Source: an uncultured Alistipes sp.
GTDB lineage: Bacteria; Bacteroidota; Bacteroidia; Bacteroidales; Rikenellaceae
Direction of reading: 5' to 3'
Length of the DNA: 64,000 nt
Assembly (NCBI GenBank): GCA_937899895.1
Contig: CALBQR010000034.1
Coordinates: 1-64,000 of the forward strand
Made by a program: the position numbers and the translations under genes. The notes under the pieces are model-generated. The model was not told where the DNA came from and searched no databases. It saw only the letters and a program-made list of their open reading frames with translations. Positions 8,317 through 16,056 of the stretch are shown here, one piece after another (position 1 is the first letter of the stretch; the number at the start of each line of letters is the position of its first letter).

Positions 8317-9891
8317 ATGAAGAGATACTCGATATTACTACTAACGATATTTGCATTTGCCGCAGGATATGTGGTGGCACAACCTCCCGTTAAGGCTCGT
8401 ATTGCAGGATTGGAGAATAATGCAGAATATATGGAACTGCTCGCTGATGGAGTGCGCTTGCAGCAGCAAGAGGACTCTGTGATGCGTGTCGTAGAGCAAA
8501 ATCGACGACTCTTTTCGGAGGATCCCGCTAATCGCGCGAAATATGGCGAGGCGATTCTGGCTCTTGAAGAGCAGGTATTCAGTTTGCGCAATCGTAAGGG
8601 TGATATCTTTGGTCGAATAAATACTATTGAGCAAGATTGGTTGATTGAGAATATGAGTTCCGGTCAACCTGCGCAGGTCGTTGTCGAGGAGGCGGTTGCT
8701 GATACCGTAATCGAGCAGGCTTCGGTGCAGACGACGCGTATAGTCGATGATATCCATTTTGTAACCGAACTCGATTCGACGGATTATGTCGCTTTGCAAC
8801 GTGCGCAAAACGATGAGTTGAAGGTCGTTGAGTTTGTTAATATGTTCAGTGAGAACCACGCGGCAATGGAGTCGATACGTGTTCAGTATGAGCAGACACA
8901 AGATGCGGCCGAGGCATCACGCCTCTACTCAAATTATCAGGTATTGAAGGGTTTATGCTCGGCATTGAACGACTCTATCTCGACCCGTTGGAGTACGATC
9001 TTCGACGCGAAGAGTTTTGCGTATAACTTTATGCTCGAAAAGAATCGCCGCGATGATCTGCTTGAAAACTGTGAGTTGGCACTTTCTCAGGCTCTGCAAC
9101 GCGCCGCAGCCGATCGTGGTCGATATGCTTCGGATGCAATGAGTAGCTATTTCAATACCAAGCAGAGCCTTGTGGCTACCGAAATCGAGTTGGCGCGAAT
9201 GTTTGGCTTGGGTCTGGCGCAGGACTCGTTGAAAATGGTTTCGCGTCAATTGGAGACGATTGATTACCGCCTGCCGAAGATTGAGATTGAGGAACGATTC
9301 TTCCTCGCTTATGAGCCGATCGGAGTGTCGTCGCCCGCACGATATAACTCGCGTAATCCTATCCCCGAATGTGAAATATATGAGCGTGGCACGATCTACC
9401 GAGTTTTGCTTGGAACTTTCTCTTCGCAACAGCCGATCTCGATCTTTAAGGGGGTCTATCCTCTCTATAAATTAAAAACCGAGGAGGGTAAATATCGCTA
9501 TTTTGCAGGTGGTTTTGCGACCGAAGCGGAGGTTGATGAGGCTCAAATCAGATTGAAGAATATGGGTTTCAAACGACCGGAGGCGACGGTTTGGATTGAT
9601 GGTGTATATACCAATTTGGTTGAGGTGCGCGAGGCGGAGGGCGATAAGACACAGATGTTCCGTGTTGAGATCGCAGGTATTGAACAGATGACTCCCGAAT
9701 TGCGTGCTGCACTTGACCAATCGGCTGCCGATAAAGATATTACGCGTATTAATGGCCGTTTTATCGTAATGTCGTTTGCGGAGCGCGAGCAGGCTGATGA
9801 GGTTGCTGCGGCAGTTGTCGAAGCGGTTGAAGGAGCAACGGTCGAGGTTACGATGATCGAGGTTGAAGTCGCTCCGGAGGCTGCGGAGTAA
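8317..9891 (+). CDS. secreted protein with C-terminal SPOR-like repeat region
   Basis: Exported protein of 524 residues with a signal peptide (MKRYSILLLTIFAFAAGYVVA, shown as MKRYSILLLTIFAFAAG then YVVA, cleaved before QPP). The middle (~25-330) is charged and probably mostly helical. From about 345 on there is a stretch of the form YRVLLGTFSS ... YKLKTEEGKYRYFAGGF ... EAEVDEAQIRLKNMGF that matches the pattern of SPOR domains, which bind denuded peptidoglycan at division sites. A second similar stretch follows at ~435-510. The start at 8317 is the ATG; a TTG two codons upstream is less likely. It ends with acidic EV/EA repeats. Close spacing to trkH suggests the same transcript. The peptidoglycan link is inferred. 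Confidence 0.75.
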   Translation: MKRYSILLLTIFAFAAGYVVAQPPVKARIAGLENNAEYMELLADGVRLQQQEDSVMRVVEQNRRLFSEDPANRAKYGEAILALEEQVFSLRNRKGDIFGRINTIEQDWLIENMSSGQPAQVVVEEAVADTVIEQASVQTTRIVDDIHFVTELDSTDYVALQRAQNDELKVVEFVNMFSENHAAMESIRVQYEQTQDAAEASRLYSNYQVLKGLCSALNDSISTRWSTIFDAKSFAYNFMLEKNRRDDLLENCELALSQALQRAAADRGRYASDAMSSYFNTKQSLVATEIELARMFGLGLAQDSLKMVSRQLETIDYRLPKIEIEERFFLAYEPIGVSSPARYNSRNPIPECEIYERGTIYRVLLGTFSSQQPISIFKGVYPLYKLKTEEGKYRYFAGGFATEAEVDEAQIRLKNMGFKRPEATVWIDGVYTNLVEVREAEGDKTQMFRVEIAGIEQMTPELRAALDQSAADKDITRINGRFIVMSFAEREQADEVAAAVVEAVEGATVEVTMIEVEVAPEAAE

Positions 9892-9942
9892 ATCGTTACA
9901 CTACGGCTCTCTATGTAATCGTTGAAAGCGAAGATATAACGA

Positions 9943-9973
9943 TTGTAAAATTGAAATGATTTTTGTATCTTTA
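9943..9973 (+). promoter_or_regulatory. promoter of the nfeD-floA pair
   Basis: TTG (9943-9945), a 20-base spacer and TATCTTTA (9966-9973), 30 bases before the NfeD ATG. One mismatch in the last base of the -7 element. Confidence 0.65.
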
Positions 9974-10003
9974 CACAAATAATAGTTAAAACTTTTTGTA
10001 GTT

Positions 10004-10468
10004 ATGTTTTGGATTGTGTTGCTCATTATTCTCGGAGCTATTTTTCTGATGGCCGAATTGGTCCTATTGCCCGGCGTTTCGATTGGCGGTATTCTTGCGT
10101 TGGCGTGTGATGCTGCGGCTATATATTTTGCGTTCGTTTGGTCCGGATCGACTATCGGTTGGATTGTTGTCGGCGTAATTTTGATTGTGGGATTGTTGGT
10201 AACCATATTGTCTTTACGATCAAAAACTTGGCAAAAACTTTCGCTTCGTCAGGAGATTACCTCGTCAAGTATGGAGATGCCGCAAGAAAGCAATGTGAAG
10301 ATTGGCGATCGAGGCGTTGCAATTACCCGCTTGGCCCCTATGGGAAAGGTCGAGATTGATGGTAAGACCTTTGAGGCAAAGAGTATCTCGGAGCTTATTG
10401 ACGAACATTCGCAGGTCGAGGTTACGGGCTATGAGAATTTTAATGTGATTGTTAAGCGAGTTAAATAA
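10004..10468 (+). CDS. NfeD-family membrane protein
   Basis: Short-form NfeD protein of 154 residues that partners SPFH/flotillin-type proteins in membrane microdomains. Two or three hydrophobic helices fill residues 1-70 (with the sequence LPGVSIGG between the first two). They are followed by a soluble OB-fold-like domain with GDRGVAITRLAPMGKVEIDG and VEVTGYENFNVIVKRV, both typical of NfeD C-terminal domains. It lacks the N-terminal ClpP-like protease domain of long NfeD proteins. The floA gene begins 29 bases later, the standard arrangement for this pair. Confidence 0.88.
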   Translation: MFWIVLLIILGAIFLMAELVLLPGVSIGGILALACDAAAIYFAFVWSGSTIGWIVVGVILIVGLLVTILSLRSKTWQKLSLRQEITSSSMEMPQESNVKIGDRGVAITRLAPMGKVEIDGKTFEAKSISELIDEHSQVEVTGYENFNVIVKRVK

Positions 10469-10497
10469 TAAAACAATAACCATAAAACAACTAAACT

Positions 10498-11478
10498 ATG
10501 GCTGAATTTGACAGTGTGGGTATGATTGCCCTTATAGGCGTTGCGGGTTTTGTCCTCCTGCTGCTTATTTTCTATTTTATCCCGATGGGTTTATGGTTCT
10601 CGGCATTGGTGTCGGGCGTAAGAATCAACCTGTTGCAGTTGGTGCTGATGCGTTGGCGTAAGGTGCCGCCTTCGGTTATCGTGTCGTCGATGATTGAGGG
10701 TACAAAGGCTGGCTTGCGTTTGAACTCAAATGAGCTTGAAGCCCACTATCTTGCAGGTGGTAATATTACTAATGTCGTTCACGCGCTTGTGTCGGCTCAA
10801 AAGGCAAATATCAACCTGGATTTCCAGATGGCTACGGCAATTGATCTGGCGGGCCGTGATGTGTTTGAGGCAGTACAGATGTCGGTTAATCCGAAGGTTA
10901 TCAATACTCCTCCCGTTTCGGCTGTTGCCAAGGATGGTATTCAGTTGATTGCAAAGGCTCGTGTTACGGTGCGTGCAAATATCAAGCAACTGGTCGGTGG
11001 TGCCGGTGAGGAGACTGTTTTGGCACGTGTCGGTGAGGGTATCGTATCGAGTATTGGTTCGTCGGATACGCACAAGAGCGTGTTGGAAAATCCCGATATG
11101 ATTTCGCGTGCGGTGCTTAATAAGGGCCTTGATGCAGGTACTGCTTTTGAGATTCTTTCGATTGATATCGCCGATGTGGATGTAGGTAAGAATATTGGTG
11201 CGGAGTTGCAGATTGATCAGGCAAATGCCGATAAGAATATTGCGCAGGCAAAGGCCGAGGAGCGTCGCGCAATGGCTATCGCTCTCGAACAGGAGAATAA
11301 GGCGAAGGCGCAGGAGGCCCGTGCTCGTGTAATTGAGGCCGAGGCCGAGGTGCCGCTGGCTATTGCCGAGGCATTCCGTTCGGGCAATTTGGGTATTATG
11401 GATTATTATAAGTTGAAGAATATCCAGGCAGATACCACGATGCGTGAGAGTATCTCTCGCCCGAATGAGAAGAAGTAG
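10498..11478 (+). CDS. floA: flotillin-like protein FloA
   Basis: Flotillin-like scaffold of functional membrane microdomains (UPF0365/YqfA family). The 326-residue protein has an N-terminal membrane segment (~9-30), an SPFH-type domain (~40-230) and a C-terminal Ala/Glu/Lys-rich coiled-coil region (AQAKAEERRAMAIALEQE and onward) used for oligomerisation. The family landmark motif GLRLNSNELEAHYLAGGN is present. It is co-transcribed with nfeD. A strong two-way hairpin lies just behind the stop codon. Confidence 0.93.
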   Translation: MAEFDSVGMIALIGVAGFVLLLLIFYFIPMGLWFSALVSGVRINLLQLVLMRWRKVPPSVIVSSMIEGTKAGLRLNSNELEAHYLAGGNITNVVHALVSAQKANINLDFQMATAIDLAGRDVFEAVQMSVNPKVINTPPVSAVAKDGIQLIAKARVTVRANIKQLVGGAGEETVLARVGEGIVSSIGSSDTHKSVLENPDMISRAVLNKGLDAGTAFEILSIDIADVDVGKNIGAELQIDQANADKNIAQAKAEERRAMAIALEQENKAKAQEARARVIEAEAEVPLAIAEAFRSGNLGIMDYYKLKNIQADTTMRESISRPNEKK

Positions 11479-11502
11479 CCTACCGCTACCCTTTCGCTGA
11501 AA

Positions 11503-11538
11503 AATAATCGCGCTCATCGTTCGGTGAGCGCGATTATT
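11503..11538. terminator. two-way hairpin terminator between floA and the HD hydrolase gene
   Basis: A perfect 14-bp stem (11503-11516 with 11525-11538) with an 8-base loop. A T-run follows on the plus strand; the A-rich 5' side provides a weaker one on the minus strand. It separates two convergent genes. Confidence 0.9.
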
Positions 11539-11543
11539 TTTTG

Positions 11544-12164
11544 TTAGAGGTTTAACTCTGCCGAAAAAAGCTCGTTGAAGGCCTTGCGCAACAGCTCTCG
11601 ATCGGATATTACACGTCGCAACTCGGCAAGTCTTTGGCTATTTTTCGATTGTGGGATCCATAGTCGCAAATAGCCACCTTCGGCGTATTTCTCTTGTAGA
11701 TGGGCGCAAAAACGGTTGTATTGCTCCTCTTTGTTTAATTGAGGGTAGTTTGCCAAGCCATATTGGATCGTGCGGCGCAGAGTGGTTGCGGGATCGATTA
11801 CGCGATCAGCTTCGGCCACAATACGGCCATATATTGAGCGTGGTTCGTGTTTTGATGATGCTCGATGATCCTCTGCCGCGCAGGCGATAGTGTCGATCTC
11901 CTCTTCGGTAAACCATTCTCGCAGGCGAGTGTCGGCACGAACAATCTCACCCGATACAATGTGGTGGCGTTCGCGTCCTGCACAAAGACCGAGGTCGTGA
12001 TATGCGGCAGTTGTATATACGATGCGGATATCAACGTCGTAAAATGCAGCTAACGAAAGGCTCTCTTCGATTACTGTTCGAGCGTGATCGATCGAGTGTG
12101 CACGATCAAAATGGCTGTATCGAGGAAGTATCTCCGTTTCGATATATCGTTTCAGTTTTTCCAT
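11544..12164 (-). CDS. HD-domain phosphohydrolase
   Basis: Soluble metal-dependent phosphohydrolase of the HD superfamily, 206 residues. Metal ligands visible in order: His23/His27 in AHSIDHAR, the His56-Asp57 pair in AYHDLG, EDHR near residue 95 and EADRVID near 118. The rest is helical. Its substrate is not known; relatives act on nucleotides or signalling nucleotides, but it lacks a RelA/SpoT synthetase or other attached domain. It stands alone: the FISUMP gene upstream has its own terminator at 12182-12206, and floA converges from the other side. Confidence 0.82.
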   Translation of the reverse strand: MEKLKRYIETEILPRYSHFDRAHSIDHARTVIEESLSLAAFYDVDIRIVYTTAAYHDLGLCAGRERHHIVSGEIVRADTRLREWFTEEEIDTIACAAEDHRASSKHEPRSIYGRIVAEADRVIDPATTLRRTIQYGLANYPQLNKEEQYNRFCAHLQEKYAEGGYLRLWIPQSKNSQRLAELRRVISDRELLRKAFNELFSAELNL

Positions 12165-12181
12165 TGAGTTGAGATAAAAAA

Positions 12182-12206
12182 GAACCGACCGTTGATAGGT
12201 CGGTTC
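12182..12206 (-). terminator. terminator of the FISUMP lipoprotein gene
   Basis: A 9-bp stem (12182-12190 with 12198-12206) and 7-base loop. On the minus strand it is followed by six T residues, a standard intrinsic terminator directly after the lipoprotein gene. Confidence 0.88.
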
Positions 12207-12233
12207 GATATCTATGCTTTTCAGTTATCGGTG

Positions 12234-13589
12234 TTACTCCTTTACGCAACGAACCTGGAAACCGCCTGCGCGATAGTTCGGTTGTGCGGGAACAACATTG
12301 TTCAAATTGAAATAGAGCGACGAAGCCTTGCCGTCTGTCGTTGCGTTTGCGCTCCAATAGTAACCTGTCCAGAGTGTACCGTCGTGATTTACATTGGTAA
12401 GCGTGCCCTTTGAGAAACTACGGCGACCGGCAGCGGGATACAACGTTGCGCCATCGCTAACGCGGAAATACCAACCACTATTAAATTCACCATCAGTCAA
12501 GTTGGCAAAATCGTTCCAAACACTCTTCGAGGGAACTTTCCAACCTGCCGGGCAGGGGTCATACATTGTCTTGGTGTTACCCCAGAGTGATGAGTCGTGG
12601 TTCTTGTACAACCAATCGTAACCGCTCGTCTCGTTACCTCTGATAATCTGTGTGGGATACTTCGTAGTATAAGCAATAGTGCCGGTCTCCTCGTCGCACT
12701 CCATTGTTACGAATGCAACGTTGCTGTTCAGCGAGTTGTAAGTCGAAGCATTCGATGTCGAAGTTGCATTCTTGCTCATAATCAGCGGATCCTTACGACC
12801 CCACTGATAGAACAGACCATACGCCTCGTAAATATCTTCGCTGCCAACTCCCTTTGCGCCAAGGTTGCGATCCATCATAACGCTACCATCGGTATTTGTA
12901 ACATTGTCGATTTCGGGATTGTAGTCTGTCAGCCATAAGTGCCAGCTCCACAGCGTGTTGTCATCAGCATCCTTTACTGCAACAAGGGCGTTGCCTTCAT
13001 TGATCTTGGTGGCATCATCTGCGTCGGCGGTAGTTACGAATGAAATATGATCGCCGTCAAGCATAACCGTTCCGAGCAGGTTTTTACTTGTCTGCCATAC
13101 CAAGACTGCCGATGCGGGAGTGCCGTCGATCTTCTGCGAGGTGTTGCCTTTGACCGTTGCCTTAATCTTGTAACGTGTGTTAGGCTCGCTGATGATGTAG
13201 CTATTGGCATTGGTTGCTATGGTCGTAGCAGGCAAAAGCTCTACTTTGAGCTGGGCCGATACGGTGCGCTCCTTGCGATGAACCGAGATCTTTACCACGC
13301 CGCTGGTCGCACCACCCGATTTGGGGGCTGTTACGTTCAGCTTGGTCTTTGATTCGAGTTGCGCAGTCCAGCCATCGGGTACCTGCTCAATCTCGTAAGA
13401 GCGTTCCTTCTCCATCTTTACGGTGAAGCTATGGGTCTGCCCGTAATCGAAATAGGCAGTAACAGGCGCGTCAGGAAGCGTTACACGCAGTTTGTCGTCC
13501 TCGTTTTCATTGTTGCACGAAGTGAATACCAATGCTACGGCAACAAGCATCGTGCATAAAGCGATGAAAGAGTTTTTGAATATTGTCAT
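12234..13589 (-). CDS. lipoprotein with Fibrobacter succinogenes major paralogous (FISUMP) domain
   Basis: Surface or periplasmic lipoprotein of 451 residues. The N-terminus is a lipoprotein signal with lipobox LVFTSC. Residues ~35-120 form an Ig/BACON-like beta region (for example VPDGWTAQLESKTKLNV). The C-terminal half (~200-451) has the FISUMP pattern: WMDRN-like VMMDRNLGAKG, DPCPAGWKVPS, and the closing SSLYFNLNNV ... AGGFQVRCVKE. The last block is shared by many paralogues in gut Bacteroidales. Specific role unknown; such proteins are suspected to act in surface adhesion or fimbria-like structures. It has its own promoter and terminator, so it is transcribed alone. Confidence 0.82.
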   Translation of the reverse strand: MTIFKNSFIALCTMLVAVALVFTSCNNENEDDKLRVTLPDAPVTAYFDYGQTHSFTVKMEKERSYEIEQVPDGWTAQLESKTKLNVTAPKSGGATSGVVKISVHRKERTVSAQLKVELLPATTIATNANSYIISEPNTRYKIKATVKGNTSQKIDGTPASAVLVWQTSKNLLGTVMLDGDHISFVTTADADDATKINEGNALVAVKDADDNTLWSWHLWLTDYNPEIDNVTNTDGSVMMDRNLGAKGVGSEDIYEAYGLFYQWGRKDPLIMSKNATSTSNASTYNSLNSNVAFVTMECDEETGTIAYTTKYPTQIIRGNETSGYDWLYKNHDSSLWGNTKTMYDPCPAGWKVPSKSVWNDFANLTDGEFNSGWYFRVSDGATLYPAAGRRSFSKGTLTNVNHDGTLWTGYYWSANATTDGKASSLYFNLNNVVPAQPNYRAGGFQVRCVKE

Positions 13590-13618
13590 CTTGTGCTAAT
13601 TGTTTTCAAAATTTCGGG

Positions 13619-13649
13619 CAAAGTTACCAAAATACCTTTTAATTCCCAA
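13619..13649 (-). promoter_or_regulatory. promoter of the FISUMP lipoprotein gene
   Basis: On the minus strand, TTG (13647-13649), a 20-base spacer and TAACTTTG (13619-13626). It lies 30 bases before the ATG, in the usual position. Confidence 0.75.
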
Positions 13650-13801
13650 CCGAATGGGTGCATATTTCGCGCTAAATTAGAAATTAATTAACTAATATCT
13701 GCTCTAAAACGTACGATAACGGTATTTTAGTATCTGTGATGTGAATAAAATGTCTACAAAAAGAGTGGAAAGTATAATTTGCTACGTGATGTGAATGTGG
13801 G

Positions 13802-13910
13802 AAAAAATAAGCAGTGATTTTGGACTTACGGGCTCACGGCACCGACCATAATCACTGCTATATTTTGAGGATTATCCCCCGAGTATTTAGAACTCCGGGC
13901 CCGAACCCTC
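13802..13910 (-). ncRNA. candidate structured small RNA, identity unknown
   Basis: An unannotated transcription unit of about 109 bases between aroA and the FISUMP gene. It has a full promoter (13915-13946) and ends in a hairpin with a 10-bp stem (13810-13819 with 13850-13859) followed on the minus strand by TATTTTTTC. The large loop of that hairpin contains a smaller helix. A second hairpin forms upstream: outer stem 13867-13873 with 13904-13910 (one G-U pair), inner stem 13878-13884 with 13892-13899 and one bulged base. No reading frame of note. It does not match SRP RNA (no GGAA tetraloop region), tmRNA or tRNA; 6S RNA cannot be excluded but it is short for that. Confidence 0.6.
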
Positions 13911-13914
13911 GTTG

Positions 13915-13946
13915 CAAAAGTAGTAACTAAAATCTAAAACTCCAAA
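13915..13946 (-). promoter_or_regulatory. promoter of the candidate small RNA
   Basis: Minus strand: TTTG (13943-13946), exactly 20 bases, TACTTTTG (13915-13922). This is a perfect Bacteroidota promoter, the same form as that of tRNA-Leu in this window. Confidence 0.8.
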
Positions 13947-13983
13947 TAGTTGGATAAAAAAATAGATATTGAGTTCGTTTTTG

Positions 13984-15231
13984 CTATTTTACAATCAACT
14001 GCTTCAAATCCTCGAAGAACGAAGGGTACGATTTGGCAACGCACTCTGCTCCCTCGATAGTGATCGGCTCGTCGGCTGTCAGGGCGGCAATTGCCATCGA
14101 CATCGCTATTCGATGATCGCCGTGGCTGTCGGTTGTGCAGCCGTGAATCTGTCCGCCGCGAATACGCATAATATTCTCTTCGTCAATATCGACTTCGATT
14201 CCCGCTTTGGCATATTCCTCGGCCAATGTGGCGGCGCGATTACTCTCTTTATGTAGCAGTCGTTCAGTGCCGTAAATTGTAGATACGCCTTCGCAGTTCG
14301 CTGCCAATGCAACCAATGCGGGGAATAGATCAGGACAATGTGTTGCATCAAACTCGAATGTTCTTAACTTGCGGCGGCGCACAGTAACCGAGTTATCGGT
14401 TGATTCCACCTCGGCTCCTGCACTAATAAGGGCTTTAATTATTGCCGTATCGGCCTGCAACGAAAGACGGCTCATATTCTCTACGGTAACCTCGCCCGCA
14501 ACGGCACCTGCAACCAGCATAGGAGCTGCGCCACTCCAATCACCTTCGATCATAAAGTTTGTGCCGCGATATTTTTGTCCTCCCTCAATAAAGAATTCAC
14601 GATAATCCTTATGGGCAATTTCGACTCCAAAACGACGAGCCGTTTCGATGGTCATATCGACGTAAGGCAGGCTGTTGAGATTATTTACATAAATCGTTGT
14701 ATCTGATTGAGCCATAGGTAATGACAGCAGTAGGCCCGTTAAGAATTGCGAGCTTATTGATCCGTCAATTTCAACATTTCCGCCACGCATCGGACCGCAT
14801 ACCTGAATCGGGAGAAATCCTCCACCGTCGCGCACGCTTACGCCTAATTGACGCAACGGCTCAATCATCATTGATATTGGTCGGTAGAGAATTGTGCCCT
14901 CGCCGTTAATCGTAATCGGTCGGTCGCAAAGTGATGCTATCGGGGTGAATAGTCGTGTCGAAAGTCCCGATTCGCCGATGTGGAGATTGTCGGTGTTCGG
15001 ATTGAAACCTCCGCGAACTTTGAGGGTGGATTTGTCAATCTGTTCAACCTCTGCGCCAAGAGCTTCGATGCAGCGTAAGGCCGAGCGCGTATCATCGCAC
15101 ATTTCGACATTGCCGATGAGCGATTCTCCTTCGGCAAGCAGTGCTACGGCAAGAGCTCGCTGGGCATAGCTCTTCGAGCAAGGAGGCGTAACACGGCCAC
15201 TTAAAGCGGATGGTGATATGATGCGCTTCAT
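13984..15231 (-). CDS. aroA: 3-phosphoshikimate 1-carboxyvinyltransferase (EPSP synthase)
   Basis: Joins shikimate-3-phosphate and phosphoenolpyruvate in the shikimate pathway to aromatic amino acids; cytoplasmic. The 415-residue protein has the family landmarks PCSKSYAQRAL near the start (substrate-binding Lys/Ser), GESGLSTRLF, EIDGSISSQFLTGLL and, near the C-terminus, SHGDHRIAMSMAIA. It is near the usual length. It begins directly after the lptB stop codon on the same strand, so the two are probably co-transcribed. The candidate small RNA follows downstream behind its own promoter; no clear terminator is seen right after the stop. Confidence 0.95.
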   Translation of the reverse strand: MKRIISPSALSGRVTPPCSKSYAQRALAVALLAEGESLIGNVEMCDDTRSALRCIEALGAEVEQIDKSTLKVRGGFNPNTDNLHIGESGLSTRLFTPIASLCDRPITINGEGTILYRPISMMIEPLRQLGVSVRDGGGFLPIQVCGPMRGGNVEIDGSISSQFLTGLLLSLPMAQSDTTIYVNNLNSLPYVDMTIETARRFGVEIAHKDYREFFIEGGQKYRGTNFMIEGDWSGAAPMLVAGAVAGEVTVENMSRLSLQADTAIIKALISAGAEVESTDNSVTVRRRKLRTFEFDATHCPDLFPALVALAANCEGVSTIYGTERLLHKESNRAATLAEEYAKAGIEVDIDEENIMRIRGGQIHGCTTDSHGDHRIAMSMAIAALTADEPITIEGAECVAKSYPSFFEDLKQLIVK

Positions 15232-15969
15232 TTATCTCAACTTGAAGTCTTTACCTAAATATACTTTTCGTACCTGTTCGTCGTTTGCAAGGTCTTCGGC
15301 CGAGCCGGCTTTCAGAATTTTGCCCTCGAAAAGCAGATAGGTTCGATCGGTAATCGAGAGGGTCTCGTGTACGTTGTGGTCGGTGATAATTACACCGATA
15401 TTTTTATTTTTCAGTGTGCTTACAATGCTCTGAATATCCTCTACCGCGATAGGATCGACGCCTGCAAATGGCTCATCGAGAAGGATGAATTTGGGATTGA
15501 TCGCAACGGCGCGCGCAATCTCCGTGCGGCGTCGCTCGCCACCTGAAAGCTGAATACCGAGACTCTTGCGAACCTTTTGCAATCGGAACTCCTCAATCAA
15601 ATTCTCGGTACGTTCGCGCTGGTACTCTTTCGAGTAGTCGGTCATTTCAAGCACCGAGCGAATGTTGTCCTCGACGCTCAATTTGCGGAATACCGAAGCC
15701 TCTTGTGCCAAATAGCCGACACCTAATTGTGCGCGTTTATATACCGGCAACGATGTCAAGTCGGTAACATTGTTCTGATCATCTTCGAGAAAGATTTTTC
15801 CCTCGTTGGGCTTAATCAGTCCTACGATCATATAAAAAGAGGTAGTTTTGCCTGCGCCGTTCGGGCCGAGCAAACCGACGATTTCGCCCTGCTTTACGTC
15901 AATCGAAACGTGATCTACAACGGTGCGGGCCTTATACCTCTTTACCAGGTCTTGTGTGAAAAGTCTCAT
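15232..15969 (-). CDS. lptB: LPS export ABC transporter ATPase LptB
   Basis: Cytoplasmic ATPase that powers LptFG in lipopolysaccharide transport. The 245-residue protein has Walker A GPNGAGKTT, a Q-loop near LAQEASVF, the signature LSGGERRRTEIARA, Walker B FILLDEPFAGVDP and the switch His in ITDHNVHET; LSGGERRR and the ending typical of LptB set it apart from amino-acid ABC ATPases. The TAACTTTG element at 15989-15996 on the minus strand may be its -7 promoter box, though the upstream element is weak. aroA follows without a gap. An LptF/LptG-type permease is encoded at 2.1-3.6 kb, not adjacent. Confidence 0.93.
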   Translation of the reverse strand: MRLFTQDLVKRYKARTVVDHVSIDVKQGEIVGLLGPNGAGKTTSFYMIVGLIKPNEGKIFLEDDQNNVTDLTSLPVYKRAQLGVGYLAQEASVFRKLSVEDNIRSVLEMTDYSKEYQRERTENLIEEFRLQKVRKSLGIQLSGGERRRTEIARAVAINPKFILLDEPFAGVDPIAVEDIQSIVSTLKNKNIGVIITDHNVHETLSITDRTYLLFEGKILKAGSAEDLANDEQVRKVYLGKDFKLR

Positions 15970-16056
15970 TATTCGTGAAAATTTTCCACAAAGTTATGGA
16001 TTTTTCCGAAAAAAGTATTATCTTTATCTCAAATTTGATCTTCAATAAACGTATCT

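Noticed and set aside
13802..13910. Known RNA families for the aroA-downstream RNA (SRP, 6S, tmRNA)
   Set aside because: No SRP tetraloop region, too short for typical 6S, no tRNA-like ends. A remote 6S relation cannot be fully excluded.
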